Positions 12,039-21,660 of a stretch of 64,000 bases of DNA are shown here, in pieces; position 1 is the stretch's first letter, and every line of letters begins with the position of its first letter. The stretch covers positions 124,001-188,000 of the forward strand of contig NZ_JAAIKO010000008.1 in the NCBI RefSeq assembly GCF_016107395.1, read 5' to 3'. This DNA is from Streptomyces fildesensis. GTDB lineage: Bacteria; Actinomycetota; Actinomycetes; Streptomycetales; Streptomycetaceae. The translations under genes were made by a program, and so were the position numbers. The notes beneath the pieces were generated by a model that did not search any database, had not been told where the DNA came from, and saw only the letters and a list, made by a program, of their open reading frames with translations.

Positions 12039-12210
12039 ACCGGCACCTCTGACAGCCCGCCGGGCCCTGCGCCGCCCGGTGCCCACCCCGCGCCGCCCCG
12101 CGCGGTGACGCGCCGCCCGAATGCCCCGGCGCACGTCCGTTCGGGCGTTTGAACGACCGGATCGTGGATAGCGGACGGATCGCGGGGCGGGACCCGGCTA
12201 CCGTCGTAGC

Positions 12211-14829
12211 GTGAAGGCAATCCGTCGTTTCACCGTGCGAACTGTCCTGCCGGAACCGCTGCGTCCGCTCGGCGAACTGGCACAGAATCTGCGCTGGTCC
12301 TGGCACCCGGAGTCCCGGGAGCTGTTCCAGACCGTCGACGAGGAGGGCTGGCGGGCCGCTGCCGGAGACCCGGTACGGCTGCTCGGCGCCGTCTCCAGGG
12401 AACGGCTCGAGGCCCTCGCCCAGGACCGCAGATTCCTGCGCCGTCTCTCCTCCGCCTCCGAGGACCTGACCGACTACCTCACCAATCCGCGCTGGTACCA
12501 GGGGCAGTCCTCCGAACTGCCCGCCGCCATCGCCTACTTCTCGCCCGAGTTCGGGATCACCGCGGCCCTGCCCCAGTACTCGGGCGGCCTCGGCATCCTG
12601 GCCGGGGACCACCTCAAGGCCGCCAGCGACCTCGGTGTGCCGCTGATCGGCGTCGGACTGCTCTACCGGCACGGCTACTTCCGCCAGAGCCTGTCCCGCG
12701 AGGGCTGGCAGCAGGAGCACTACCCGGTCCTCGACCCCAACGAGCTGCCGCTGAGCCTGCTGCGCGAGCAGGACGGCACCCCCGCCCACGTCGTCCTCGC
12801 CCTGCCCGGCGGCCGGTCGCTGACCGCCCACATCTGGAAGGCCCAGGTGGGCCGCGTCCCGCTGCTGCTCCTCGACTCCGACGTCGAGGAGAACCACCGC
12901 ACCGAACGCGATGTCACCGACCGCCTGTACGGCGGCGGCAGCGAGCACCGGCTGCTGCAGGAGATGCTGCTGGGCATCGGCGGGGTGCGCGCCGTGCGTG
13001 CGTACTGCCGGCTCACCGCGCACCCGGCCCCCGAGGTCTTCCACACCAACGAGGGCCACGCCGGATTCCTCGGCCTGGAGCGCATCCGCGAACTCGGCGG
13101 GGAAGGGCTCGCCTTCGACGCGGCCGTGGAGGCGGTACGGGCCGGCACGGTCTTCACCACCCACACGCCCGTCCCCGCCGGGATCGACCGCTTCGACCGC
13201 GAGCTGGTCGGGCAGCACCTCGGCGACGGCGGCGAACTGCCCGGTGTCGACATCCAGCGGGTGCTGGAGCTGGGCATGGAGACGTACTCCGGCGGTGACG
13301 CGAACGTCTTCAACATGGCGGTGATGGGGCTGCGGCTGGCCCAGCGCGCCAACGGCGTCTCCACCCTGCACGGCGCCGTCAGCCGGCAGATGTTCGCCGG
13401 GCTGTGGCCCGGGTTCGACGCCGACGAGGTGCCGATCGCCTCCATCACCAACGGGGTGCACGCCCCCACCTGGGTGGCCCCCGAGGTCTTCCGGCTCGGC
13501 GCCCGCCAGATCGGCGCGCAGCGCGCCGAGGACGCCCTGATGATCGGCGAGACCCAGCGCTGGGAACCCGTCGCCGAGATCCCGGACCCGGCCGTGTGGG
13601 AACTGCGCCGGGTGCTGCGCGAGCAGCTGGTGGAGGACGTACGGCGCCGGGTGCGTGCCTCCTGGCGGCAGCGCGGCGCCGGCCAGGCCGAGCTGGGCTG
13701 GGTCGACGGCGTCCTGGACCCCGACGTCCTGACCATCGGCTTCGCCCGCCGGGTCCCGTCCTACAAGCGGCTCACCCTGATGCTCCGCGACCAGGACCGG
13801 CTGATGGACCTGCTGCTGCACCCCGAGCGGCCGGTCCAGATCGTCGTCGCGGGCAAGGCCCACCCGGCGGACGACGGCGGCAAGCGGCTCGTCCAGGAAC
13901 TGGTGCGCTTCGCCGACGACCCGCGGGTCCGCCACCGCATCGTCTTCCTGCCCGACTACGACATGGGCATGGCCCAGCACCTCTACCCGGGCTGCGACGT
14001 CTGGCTCAACAACCCGCTGCGCCCGCTGGAGGCGTGCGGCACGTCAGGGATGAAGGCCGCCCTCAACGGCTGTCTCAACCTGTCCGTGCTCGACGGGTGG
14101 TGGGACGAGTGGTTCGACGGCAACAACGGCTGGGCCATTCCGACCGCGGATGGCTTCGCGGACGACGATCCCGACCGCCGGGACGACGTCGAGGCGGCGG
14201 CGCTCTACGACCTCGTCGAGAACCAGGTCGCCCCGCGCTTCTACGACCATGACGCGAACGGCCTGCCCGCCCGCTGGATCGAGATGGTCCGGCACACCCT
14301 GGTGACCCTGGGACCCAAGGTGCTCGCGGGACGTATGGTGCGCGACTACGTCGGGCAGCTCTACGCCCCGGCCGCCCTCGCGCACCGGGCCATCGCCGGC
14401 GACGCCGCCCGGGAACTCGCGGCCTGGAAGGCCCGGGTCCGCGGCGACTGGCACCGGGTCACCGTCGACCATGTGGAGACCGGCTCCGTGGGCGGATCCC
14501 CCGAGCTGGGCTCCACCCTGACCCTGCGGGTCCAGGTGACCCTCGGCGACCTCGACACCAGCGACGTCGACGTCCAGGTGCTGTCCGGGCGGGTGGACGA
14601 CGCCGACCGGATCTCCGACCCGGCGATCGTCTCCCTCAAGCCGTCCTCCCAGCCCGACATCGAGGGGCGCCGGCTGTACGAGGGTCCGCTCACCCTCGAC
14701 CGGCCCGGGCCCTTCGGCTACACCGTCCGTGTCCTGCCCACCCACCCGCTGCTCGCCGCCCCCGCGGAGCTCGGCCTCATCGCCACTCCCGCCGAATCCG
14801 AGGGTATGACGACGGGCATACTCCGCTGA
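12211..14829 (+). CDS. glgP: Alpha-glucan (glycogen) phosphorylase
   Basis: An 872-residue PLP-dependent GT35 enzyme that releases glucose-1-phosphate from alpha-1,4-glucans. It is of the short bacterial AgP type with an N-terminal helical domain and a C-terminal extension of beta character after about residue 730. IAYFSPEFGITAALPQYSGG and EACGTSGMKAALNG are family signatures; Lys615 in the latter is the PLP-binding lysine. The GTG at 12211 has TACCGT six bases upstream and no Shine-Dalgarno sequence, so it may be leaderless. In Streptomyces this gene is normally divergent from and adjacent to glgE; here about 8 kb of accessory genes separate them. A very strong hairpin follows. Confidence 0.95.
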   Translation: MKAIRRFTVRTVLPEPLRPLGELAQNLRWSWHPESRELFQTVDEEGWRAAAGDPVRLLGAVSRERLEALAQDRRFLRRLSSASEDLTDYLTNPRWYQGQSSELPAAIAYFSPEFGITAALPQYSGGLGILAGDHLKAASDLGVPLIGVGLLYRHGYFRQSLSREGWQQEHYPVLDPNELPLSLLREQDGTPAHVVLALPGGRSLTAHIWKAQVGRVPLLLLDSDVEENHRTERDVTDRLYGGGSEHRLLQEMLLGIGGVRAVRAYCRLTAHPAPEVFHTNEGHAGFLGLERIRELGGEGLAFDAAVEAVRAGTVFTTHTPVPAGIDRFDRELVGQHLGDGGELPGVDIQRVLELGMETYSGGDANVFNMAVMGLRLAQRANGVSTLHGAVSRQMFAGLWPGFDADEVPIASITNGVHAPTWVAPEVFRLGARQIGAQRAEDALMIGETQRWEPVAEIPDPAVWELRRVLREQLVEDVRRRVRASWRQRGAGQAELGWVDGVLDPDVLTIGFARRVPSYKRLTLMLRDQDRLMDLLLHPERPVQIVVAGKAHPADDGGKRLVQELVRFADDPRVRHRIVFLPDYDMGMAQHLYPGCDVWLNNPLRPLEACGTSGMKAALNGCLNLSVLDGWWDEWFDGNNGWAIPTADGFADDDPDRRDDVEAAALYDLVENQVAPRFYDHDANGLPARWIEMVRHTLVTLGPKVLAGRMVRDYVGQLYAPAALAHRAIAGDAARELAAWKARVRGDWHRVTVDHVETGSVGGSPELGSTLTLRVQVTLGDLDTSDVDVQVLSGRVDDADRISDPAIVSLKPSSQPDIEGRRLYEGPLTLDRPGPFGYTVRVLPTHPLLAAPAELGLIATPAESEGMTTGILR

Positions 14830-14844
14830 CCCGGCACGCATGAC

Positions 14845-14891
14845 AACGCGACGGCCGGTACCAGGGACTCCCTGGTACCGGCCGTCGCGTT
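14845..14891. terminator. Bidirectional terminator between glgP and the helicase gene
   Basis: Perfect 23-bp arms at 14845-14867 and 14869-14891 with a single unpaired central base. It sits 15 bases after the glgP stop and 22 bases after the stop of the convergent helicase gene, so it can end transcription from both sides. Confidence 0.85.
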
Positions 14892-14913
14892 CGTCAGTGG
14901 TGCCGCTGTGCGG

Positions 14914-16446
14914 TCAGGCCGCGCGGCGGCCGCCGCCCGCGCCGTCCTCACGACGGGCACGACGGCCCACGGCGCCACCGCGGCCGGCGGCCGTGCGGCT
15001 GCCGGCGGCGGGGCGGCCGGGGGTGCCGCCGCGGCCGTTGACCCCGGCCCGGCCGGAGCCCGCCGCTGCGCCCTCGGCGTCGGTACGGGGGCGTCCGCCA
15101 CGGCCACCACGGGTGCTGCCCGCGCTGCGCGGCGTGCCCGTCGGAGCGGCGGTGGTGCCCGCGCCGGCAGTGGCCGCGCCGGCGGGGCGACGGCCACGGC
15201 CGCGCGTCCCGGAGACCTTGTTCGTCTTCGGCTTGGCGGCTTCCTGGGCGGCGGCGTGCACCGGGTCGTGAATGGTGACGGCACTGCCGGACGGCTTGCG
15301 GGCACCGGTGACGCGCACCAGCTCGGGGTCGCCGGGGCGGACCCGCGCGGTGTGCGGCTTGATACCGGCCAGCGCCATCAGGCGGGCGTTCTCCCGGCGC
15401 TGCGCGGGCAGCACCAGGGTGATGACGGTGCCGGACTCGCCGGCCCGCGCGGTACGGCCGCCACGGTGCAGGTAGTCCTTGTGGTCGCCGGGCGGGTCCA
15501 CGTTCACGACCATGTCGAGCCCGTCGATGTGGATACCGCGGGCGGCGACGTTGGTGGCGACCAGCGCGGTGGCCTTGCCGGTACGGAACTGGTCCAGGGC
15601 ACGGTTGCGCTGCGGCTGGGACTTCCCGCCGTGCAGGGCGACGGCGGTGACGCCGGCGGCCAGCAGGTGCTTGGTGAGCCGGTCGGCGCCGCGCTTGGTG
15701 TCGACGAACATGATCACGCCACCCTCGCGGGCGGCGATCTCGGCGGTCACGGCGCGCTTGGTGTCGTCGTCCACGTGCAGCACGTGGTGCTCCATGGTCG
15801 TCACGGTCGCGGCCGACGGGTCGACCGAGTGCGTGACCGGGCTGTGCAGGAAGCGCTTGACCAGCCGGTCGACGTTCTTGTCCAGGGTGGCGGAGAAGAG
15901 CATCCGCTGGCCGTTCGGCTTCACCTGGTCGAGCAGCTTGGTGACCTGGGGCAGGAAGCCCATGTCGGCCATCTGGTCGGCCTCGTCCAGGACGGTGATC
16001 TCGACCCGGTCGAGCATGCAGGCCCGGCGGTCGATCAGGTCGGCGAGCCGGCCCGGGGTGGCGACGAGGATCTCGGCGCCGTTGCGCAGCGCGGCGATCT
16101 GGCGGGTGATGGACGCACCGCCGACCACCGTCGTCTGGCGCAGCCCGAGCACCTGGGCGTAGGGCGCGAGCGCCTCGGTGACCTGGGTCGCGAGCTCACG
16201 CGTCGGCACCAGGACGAGCGCCAGCGGGTGCTTGGCCTCGGCCCGCTGCCCGGCGGTGCGGGTCAGCATCGGGAGCCCGAAGGCGAGGGTCTTGCCGGAG
16301 CCGGTACGGCCACGGCCCAGCACATCCCGGCCGGCGAGCGCGTCGGGCATCGTCGCGGCCTGGATCGGGAACGGCTCGGTGACGCCGTTGGCGTTCAGCG
16401 CGGTGACCAGCGCGGGAGAGATGGAGAGTTCTGAGAACAACTTCAA
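14914..16446 (-). CDS. DEAD-box ATP-dependent RNA helicase with basic Gly-rich tail
   Basis: A 510-residue superfamily 2 RNA helicase. FPIQAATMP holds the Q-motif region, GRTGSGKT (46-53) is motif I, VLDEADQMADMG is the DEAD motif, SAT is motif III, and HRGGRTARAG is motif VI (usually HRIGR). From about residue 390 the protein is a low-complexity tail rich in Arg, Gly, Ala and Thr, likely binding RNA. A TTG at 16444-16446 was chosen as start because GGAAGG lies seven bases upstream and because KLFSELSIS is the normal opening of this group. It lies just after a cold-shock protein gene on the same strand; cold-induced helicases often act with Csp proteins to open RNA structure (inference). Confidence 0.9.
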   Translation of the reverse strand: MKLFSELSISPALVTALNANGVTEPFPIQAATMPDALAGRDVLGRGRTGSGKTLAFGLPMLTRTAGQRAEAKHPLALVLVPTRELATQVTEALAPYAQVLGLRQTTVVGGASITRQIAALRNGAEILVATPGRLADLIDRRACMLDRVEITVLDEADQMADMGFLPQVTKLLDQVKPNGQRMLFSATLDKNVDRLVKRFLHSPVTHSVDPSAATVTTMEHHVLHVDDDTKRAVTAEIAAREGGVIMFVDTKRGADRLTKHLLAAGVTAVALHGGKSQPQRNRALDQFRTGKATALVATNVAARGIHIDGLDMVVNVDPPGDHKDYLHRGGRTARAGESGTVITLVLPAQRRENARLMALAGIKPHTARVRPGDPELVRVTGARKPSGSAVTIHDPVHAAAQEAAKPKTNKVSGTRGRGRRPAGAATAGAGTTAAPTGTPRSAGSTRGGRGGRPRTDAEGAAAGSGRAGVNGRGGTPGRPAAGSRTAAGRGGAVGRRARREDGAGGGRRAA

Positions 16447-16592
16447 GGGGGAACCTTCCTCGTGACGGAGACGAGGGAGGACCCTCGGCGCCAGGGGCCG
16501 TCCGGCGGATCGCGGACTGCCTCTTCGACGCCTGCGGACCGGCGTCCTGCGGCGCTCATCGGAGCGCCGCACTTGTTTTGTTTCCGCTGCGC

Positions 16593-16628
16593 GCGAGAGG
16601 CCCGCACCGTGCGGTGCGGGCCTCTCGC
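16593..16628. terminator. Terminator hairpin after the cold-shock gene
   Basis: A perfect 16-bp inverted repeat (arms 16593-16608 and 16613-16628) with a four-base loop, 30 bases beyond the cold-shock gene stop. It separates that gene from the helicase downstream. Confidence 0.8.
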
Positions 16629-16658
16629 TACTGGGCGCGATGAGCGCTCAGGGGTGCC

Positions 16659-16862
16659 TCAGAGAGGGCGGATGTTCTCGGCCTGCGGGCCCTTCTGGCC
16701 CTGCGTGACGTCGAACTCGACCTTCTGGCCCTCGAGCAGCTCACGGAAGCCCTGGGTGGCGATGTTCGAGTAGTGGGCGAAGACGTCAGCGCCGCCGCCG
16801 TCCTGCTCGATGAAGCCGAAGCCCTTTTCGGAGTTGAACCACTTCACGGTTCCGGTAGCCAT
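16659..16862 (-). CDS. Cold-shock protein, CspA family
   Basis: A 67-residue single cold-shock domain, the usual length for streptomycete Csp proteins. It is a small OB-fold that binds single-stranded RNA and DNA and acts as an RNA chaperone in the cytoplasm. Both nucleic-acid motifs are intact: KGFGFI (RNP1) and VFAHYSNI (RNP2). The ATG at 16860-16862 is preceded by GGGAGACAG, a good ribosome-binding site. The roughly 300-base upstream gap may include a long leader, as in regulated csp genes. Several paralogues are usual in Streptomyces, so cold induction of this copy cannot be assumed. Confidence 0.95.
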   Translation of the reverse strand: MATGTVKWFNSEKGFGFIEQDGGGADVFAHYSNIATQGFRELLEGQKVEFDVTQGQKGPQAENIRPL

Positions 16863-17171
16863 GTCTGTCTCCCTAATGGGTGCAGTTAATACAGCACCCG
16901 CACTTTACGGATGCCGCGTCGCCGCGATGATCTCCCCACACCGGACATGACGCCGGTAAAACAAATGTGCGCCTGGCCGCAAGGACCGGGCGCACATGGA
17001 GTTCATGGGTACCACAACTGCAACGCAGCCCACTGTACCAGAAACGTCGCGGACGATCATCCCGAAAGCGGTCGCGCCGCATGACCTCCGTCACACAGCG
17101 CGACCGCCGTTCTCGAGCCGTTCAGTCGGTCCGGAGTGCCCTCAGAGGATCCTCAGGGCGTCCGTTCCGGG
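16863..17171. other. Intergenic region between M4 protease and csp
   Basis: A 309-base gap holding the hairpin terminator at 16957-16996 and the promoter/leader of the cold-shock gene. A 73-codon open frame at 16873-17094 (minus) lacks a ribosome-binding site and has no recognisable domain, so I do not call it a gene. Confidence 0.5.
16957..16996 (-). terminator. Rho-independent terminator of the M4 protease transcript
   Basis: An 11-bp stem (16966-16976 with 16986-16996, one G-U pair) followed on the minus strand by the U-rich run TTTGTTTTA. This is one of the few hairpins here with a proper U-tract. It lies about 175 bases beyond the protease stop and upstream of csp. Confidence 0.7.
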
Positions 17172-19451
17172 TCAGAAGGTGAGCTTCCAGCTGTTGATGT
17201 AGCCGCTGTCGACGCTGTACACGTCCTGCACCTTGAGCCGCCACGTGCCGTTCGCGACCTCGCTGGAGGCGTTGACCGTGTAGGTGGCGACCACGTTGGC
17301 CGCGGAGTCCGACCCGCTGGAGTTCTTCAGCCGGTAGGTGCTGCCGTCGGGGGCGACCAGGTCGATGACCAGGTCACCGCGGTAGGTGTGGACGATGTTG
17401 ACGCCCACCTGCAGGGTGCTCGGGGCGTTGCCGGTACGTCCGGTCACCGCGATGTTGGAGTAGACCGCCGCGCCGTGGTCCGGGATCGAGACGTCGGTGG
17501 TGTTCTCGAAGACGTTGCCGCCACCACCGGTGGGGCTGATCGTCCAGTTGAACGTGGCCGAGCCGGTGGCGTTGGTGGAGTCCTTCGCCGTGACCGTCAC
17601 GCTGTTGTTGCCGACCGTGGTCGGCGTGCCGGAGATCAGGCCGCTGGAGGCGTTGATCGACAGGCCGGCCGGCAGGCCGGTGGCCGTGTAGGTCAGCGCG
17701 CCGCCGTTGGTGCTGCTGGCCTGGATCTGCAGGCTCGCGGCGGTGTTCACGACGGTGTTCTGGTCGGCCGGCTTGGTGACGGTGACGCCACTGGTCGGCA
17801 CCCGTGCGCCGACGCCGATGGCGGCCCAGGTGTTGGCGACCGTGTTCCACGTCGCGCTGCCGGATCCGTACAGGTCAGCAGCGGCCTGCAGGCTCTGGGT
17901 GCGGGCGGCCGCGTAGTTGGTGGTCGAGGTGAAGCGCTCGCTCAGCGCCTTGTACCAGACCTTCGAGGCGGCGTCCCGGCCGATGCCGGGGACCGGCAGG
18001 CTGTCGGCGGTCGGGCTGTTGTACGTGACGCCGTTGATGACCTTCGTTCCGCTGCCCTCGGAGAGCAGGTAGAAGAAGTGGTTCGCCGGGCCGGACGAGT
18101 AGTGCACGTCCAGGTTGCCGATGCCGGAGTACCAGTTGTCGGGCGACGTCCCGTCGCGCGAGGGCTTGTCCTGGTAGCGCAGCGGGGTGCCGTTGCCGTT
18201 GATGTTGATCTTCTCGCCGATGAGGTAGTCGCCGACGTCGCTGGCGTTGTTGGCGTAGAACTCGACCGAGGTGCCGAAGATGTCGGACGTCGCCTCGTTG
18301 AGGCCGCCGGACTCACCGCTGTAGTTGAGACCCGCGGTGGCGGCAGTGACGCCGTGGCTCATCTCGTGGCCCGCGACGTCGAGCGAGGTCAGCGGGTCGG
18401 CGTTGCCGCTGCCGTCGCCGTACGTCATGCAGAAGCAGCCGTCGTCCCAGAAGGCGTTGACGTAGGCGTTGCCGTAGTGCGTGCGGGAGTACGCGCCGAC
18501 ACCGTCGTTGCGTATGCCGTTGCGGCCCATCACGTTCTTGTAGAAGTCCCAGGTCTCCTGGGCGCCGTAGGCCGCGTCGACGCCCGCGGTCTCGGCATTG
18601 GACGTGGTGCCGTTGCCCCACGTGTCCGAGGACTTCGTGAAGAGGGTACCGGTGCCCGACGTGCCGTGGTTGAGGTTGTAGGTCTTGTGCCCGCCACGGG
18701 TGTTGTCGGTCATGCTGTACGTCGAGCCGGACAGCGTGGTGCCGAAGGTGACCTGGCCGCTGTACTGGCTGTTGCCGACGCCGGTCTCGATGCCCTGGTA
18801 CTCGAAGAGCCGGGAACCGGTCTTGGCGTCGGTGATCACGTGCAGCTGGTTCGGGGTGCCGTCGTCCTGCAGTCCGCCGACGACGGACTCCCAGGCCAGT
18901 GTCGGCACGCCGGTGGCCGCCCAGACGACCTTGCGCGGGGAGCCGGCCAGGGCCGGGCTCTTCGCGCCGTCCGCCTTGGCCCGGCTGATCGCGAAGGACT
19001 TCGCGGAGTCGGCGGTCGTGGTGGCCGTGGTGCTCGACACCGCGATCTCGGCGTTGGTCGCCCGGTTGACGCTCGTGGTGGCGCCGGCCGGCGTGCTCGC
19101 CACGACCAGGTCGCCGCCCAGGACGGGCAGGCCGTCGTAGGTGCGCTGGTAGCGGGTGTGCACGGTGCCGTCGGCGTCCCGCAGAACGCTGGTCGGGATG
19201 AGCCGCTCCTTGGCGCCGAGCCGCAGTTCGCCCGCGGTGCGGGCGACATTGGCGTTGGCGTCGGCCAGCAGCGTCGCGCGCTGGGTGGCCGAGAGGGCGG
19301 CCGGCAGGGCGCCGGAACGGGGCTGAACGTGGGAAGCGCTCTGTGCGTCGGTGCCGGCCGCGGCGGTGCCCGAGGGCAGCGCTACGGCTAGCAGTGCGGC
19401 GGTGGCGGCGAGTGCGCCTGCCGCGACTGCCTTGCGGGGGGATCGTCTCAC
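17172..19451 (-). CDS. Secreted M4-family (thermolysin-like) metalloprotease with Ig-like and P domains
   Basis: A 759-residue prepro-enzyme. An N-terminal RRSPRK plus hydrophobic stretch ending ...GTAAAG is a Sec signal peptide. An FTP/PepSY-type propeptide follows, then the M4 catalytic domain with zinc motif HEMSH (362-366) and third ligand Glu386 in NEATSD; VHYSSGPANHFFYL carries the catalytic His region. After that come a putative Ig-like domain (about 570-650, ending SATFNW) and a C-terminal P/proprotein-convertase domain (about 660-759). The GTG at 19449-19451 was chosen because AAGGAG lies seven bases upstream and the basic-hydrophobic signal peptide follows directly. It acts outside the cell in protein breakdown. 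It is monocistronic, with a U-tract terminator. Confidence 0.93.
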   Translation of the reverse strand: MRRSPRKAVAAGALAATAALLAVALPSGTAAAGTDAQSASHVQPRSGALPAALSATQRATLLADANANVARTAGELRLGAKERLIPTSVLRDADGTVHTRYQRTYDGLPVLGGDLVVASTPAGATTSVNRATNAEIAVSSTTATTTADSAKSFAISRAKADGAKSPALAGSPRKVVWAATGVPTLAWESVVGGLQDDGTPNQLHVITDAKTGSRLFEYQGIETGVGNSQYSGQVTFGTTLSGSTYSMTDNTRGGHKTYNLNHGTSGTGTLFTKSSDTWGNGTTSNAETAGVDAAYGAQETWDFYKNVMGRNGIRNDGVGAYSRTHYGNAYVNAFWDDGCFCMTYGDGSGNADPLTSLDVAGHEMSHGVTAATAGLNYSGESGGLNEATSDIFGTSVEFYANNASDVGDYLIGEKININGNGTPLRYQDKPSRDGTSPDNWYSGIGNLDVHYSSGPANHFFYLLSEGSGTKVINGVTYNSPTADSLPVPGIGRDAASKVWYKALSERFTSTTNYAAARTQSLQAAADLYGSGSATWNTVANTWAAIGVGARVPTSGVTVTKPADQNTVVNTAASLQIQASSTNGGALTYTATGLPAGLSINASSGLISGTPTTVGNNSVTVTAKDSTNATGSATFNWTISPTGGGGNVFENTTDVSIPDHGAAVYSNIAVTGRTGNAPSTLQVGVNIVHTYRGDLVIDLVAPDGSTYRLKNSSGSDSAANVVATYTVNASSEVANGTWRLKVQDVYSVDSGYINSWKLTF

Positions 19452-19779
19452 TACGGAACTCCTTCTGCGGCGGCCGCGGGGTCGGGCCGTGAACAGACGG
19501 GCAGGTGGGGTTGTGTGCTGCCCGGGTAGAGCGACGTGCGGGTGGGACGTGCGTGACCGCTGCTGCTGCACAGACCCGTGGTGCTGTTGGGGGAGTGCTG
19601 TACGGCGGCTGCGGGAAGAGTGCCACTGTTTACCGGTACATGTCATTGGGGTGGCGAAAACTTGGCCGATTTCCGTCCGTTGACCGATGCGCGGCGCCCG
19701 TTATACGGACGCCGCTGCGTCGAATCGCGGACCGGTCCGGTCGCGGCCAGGTCAGCGGGCCGGTACCGGGCCGCCCCGG
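19452..19779. other. Intergenic region upstream of the M4 protease
   Basis: A 328-base gap between the ABC exporter stop and the protease start. It should hold the protease promoter and an exporter terminator; the palindromic GGGCCGGTACCGGGCC core near 19758-19773 is the only notable structure. No gene is visible. Confidence 0.4.
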
Positions 19780-21660
19780 TCAGACCAGGCTGTCCCGCCA
19801 GGCCTCGTGCAGATCCGCGAACCGGCCATGGTCCGCGATCAGTTCGGCGGGGGCCCCGTCCTCGACGATCCGGCCACCCTCCATGACCAGCACCCGGTCG
19901 GCGATCTCCACCGTCGAGAGCCGGTGCGCGATGATCACCGCGGTCCGGCCGCGCAGCACCGTGTCCATCGCGTGCTGCACCGCTCGTTCACCCGGCACGT
20001 CCAGCGAGGACGTCGCCTCGTCCAGGATGAGGACGGCGGGATCGGCGAGCAGCGCCCGCGCGAAGGCCACCAACTGCCGCTGGCCGGCGGAGATCCGGCC
20101 GCCGCGCTTGCGGACGTCCGTGTCGTAGCCGTCCGGCAGCGCGGAGATGAAGTCATGTGCTCCGATCGCTTTCGCGGCCCGCTCGACCTCCTCGCGTCCG
20201 GCATCGGGTCTGCCGATCGCGATGTTCTCAGCGACCGTCCCGGAGAACAAGAAGGCCTCCTGGGTCACCATCACGACTCCGCGTCGCAGCTCCGGAAGCG
20301 CGAGTTCCCGCAACGGGACGCCGTCCAGCGTGATCCGGCCGTCCGTCGGGTCGTAGAAGCGGGCCAGCAGCTTGGCGAGGGTGGACTTGCCGGCGCCGGT
20401 CGCCCCGACCACCGCCACCGTCTGCCCGGCCGGAATCCGCAGATCGAAGACCGGGAGGATCTCGCCGCCGGTGCGGTACGCGAAGCGCACGCCGTCGAAG
20501 AGCACCTCGCGGCCCGGCAGCTCGCCGCCGCGGCCGGGCAGCTCGCGGGGTTCCTCGGGTTCGGGCACCGAGGGGCGCTGCGCCAGCAGGCCGGCGATCT
20601 TCTCCAGCGACGCGGCGGCCGACTGGTACGAGTTGAGGAACATCCCGAGCCGGTCGATGGGGTCGTACAGCCGCCGCAGGTACAGCACGAACGCCGCCAG
20701 CACCCCCAGCGCCAGACCGCCGCCCGCCACCCGGTACGCGCCCCACACCACGATTCCGGAGATCGCCGCGTTGGCCATCAGCCGGGATCCGACGACATAG
20801 CGCGCCATCTCCAGGATCGCGTCCCCGTTGATCCGCTCATGGGTGCCGTTGAGCTCGGCGAAGTCCGCCTCGTTCGGCTTCTCGCGACGGAACGCCTGGA
20901 CCGGCCGGATGCCGTTCATCGTCTCGGTGAACTTCACGATCACCGCGGCGATGGCCGTGGACCGCTTGCGGTAGACGACCATCGAGCGCTTCTGGAAGGA
21001 CCGGATCATCAGATACAGCGGGGCGCAGGAGAACAGCGCCGCCAGTCCCAGCTTCCAGTCCAGCCAGAGCAGGATCACCGAGATGTAGACCGACGACAGG
21101 ACGACGCCGAGCAGCTCCTCCATGCCCTCGGTCAGCAGCTCGCGCAGCGATTCGACGTCCGAGGTGGCGCGCGCGATCAGCCGGCCCGAGGTGTAGCGCT
21201 CGTGGAAGTCCAGGCTGAGCGCCTGCGCGTGCCGGAAGATCCGGCCGCGCAGATCGATCAGCACATCCTGGCTCACCCGGGCCGCGACCCGGATGAACGC
21301 CCGTTGCAGCAGCCCGGAGGCCAGCGCGCAGCCCAGGTAGACGCAGGCGAGCAGGATCAGCGGGCCGTGCCGGCCGTCGCGCAGCGCCGGGATCGCCCGG
21401 TCGATGGCGTACGCCACCAGCAGCGGCCCGGCCTGCACGGCGGCCTGCTGCACCAGCAGCAGCACCGTCGCCACCCAGACCCGGCGGGTGTGCGGCGTCA
21501 GCAGCGACTTCAGCAGGGTGAGCTGCGCGCCCTTGGGGGAGGGGAGCACATCCTTCGTGAACGGGTCGTCCGGGGCCGGCGGCCGGATCGGGTCGTCCAC
21601 GGCGCCGGCCGGCTCCTCCCCGGAACCGGCCTGCCCGGTCTGTTCGGCCACGGAGGTCAT
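19780..21660 (-). CDS. ABC exporter half-transporter, catalytically competent subunit
   Basis: A 626-residue fused transmembrane (six helices, about 50-340) and ATPase protein of the multidrug/lipid exporter type. Walker A is GATGAGKST (419-427), Walker B LILDEATSSLD with catalytic Glu548, and the switch His is in IIAHRLST. Its signature is degenerate, ISAGQ instead of LSGGQ. It starts at an ATG overlapping the upstream subunit's stop (ATGA), so the two are made together. Paired with a partner that lacks the catalytic Glu, it fits the asymmetric heterodimeric exporters such as TM287/288 and BmrCD. Substrate unknown. Confidence 0.9.
   Translation of the reverse strand: MTSVAEQTGQAGSGEEPAGAVDDPIRPPAPDDPFTKDVLPSPKGAQLTLLKSLLTPHTRRVWVATVLLLVQQAAVQAGPLLVAYAIDRAIPALRDGRHGPLILLACVYLGCALASGLLQRAFIRVAARVSQDVLIDLRGRIFRHAQALSLDFHERYTSGRLIARATSDVESLRELLTEGMEELLGVVLSSVYISVILLWLDWKLGLAALFSCAPLYLMIRSFQKRSMVVYRKRSTAIAAVIVKFTETMNGIRPVQAFRREKPNEADFAELNGTHERINGDAILEMARYVVGSRLMANAAISGIVVWGAYRVAGGGLALGVLAAFVLYLRRLYDPIDRLGMFLNSYQSAAASLEKIAGLLAQRPSVPEPEEPRELPGRGGELPGREVLFDGVRFAYRTGGEILPVFDLRIPAGQTVAVVGATGAGKSTLAKLLARFYDPTDGRITLDGVPLRELALPELRRGVVMVTQEAFLFSGTVAENIAIGRPDAGREEVERAAKAIGAHDFISALPDGYDTDVRKRGGRISAGQRQLVAFARALLADPAVLILDEATSSLDVPGERAVQHAMDTVLRGRTAVIIAHRLSTVEIADRVLVMEGGRIVEDGAPAELIADHGRFADLHEAWRDSLV

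Noticed and set aside
16873-17094. 73-codon open frame on the minus strand upstream of the cold-shock gene
   Set aside because: It overlaps the terminator and csp leader, lacks a ribosome-binding site and has no recognisable domain.
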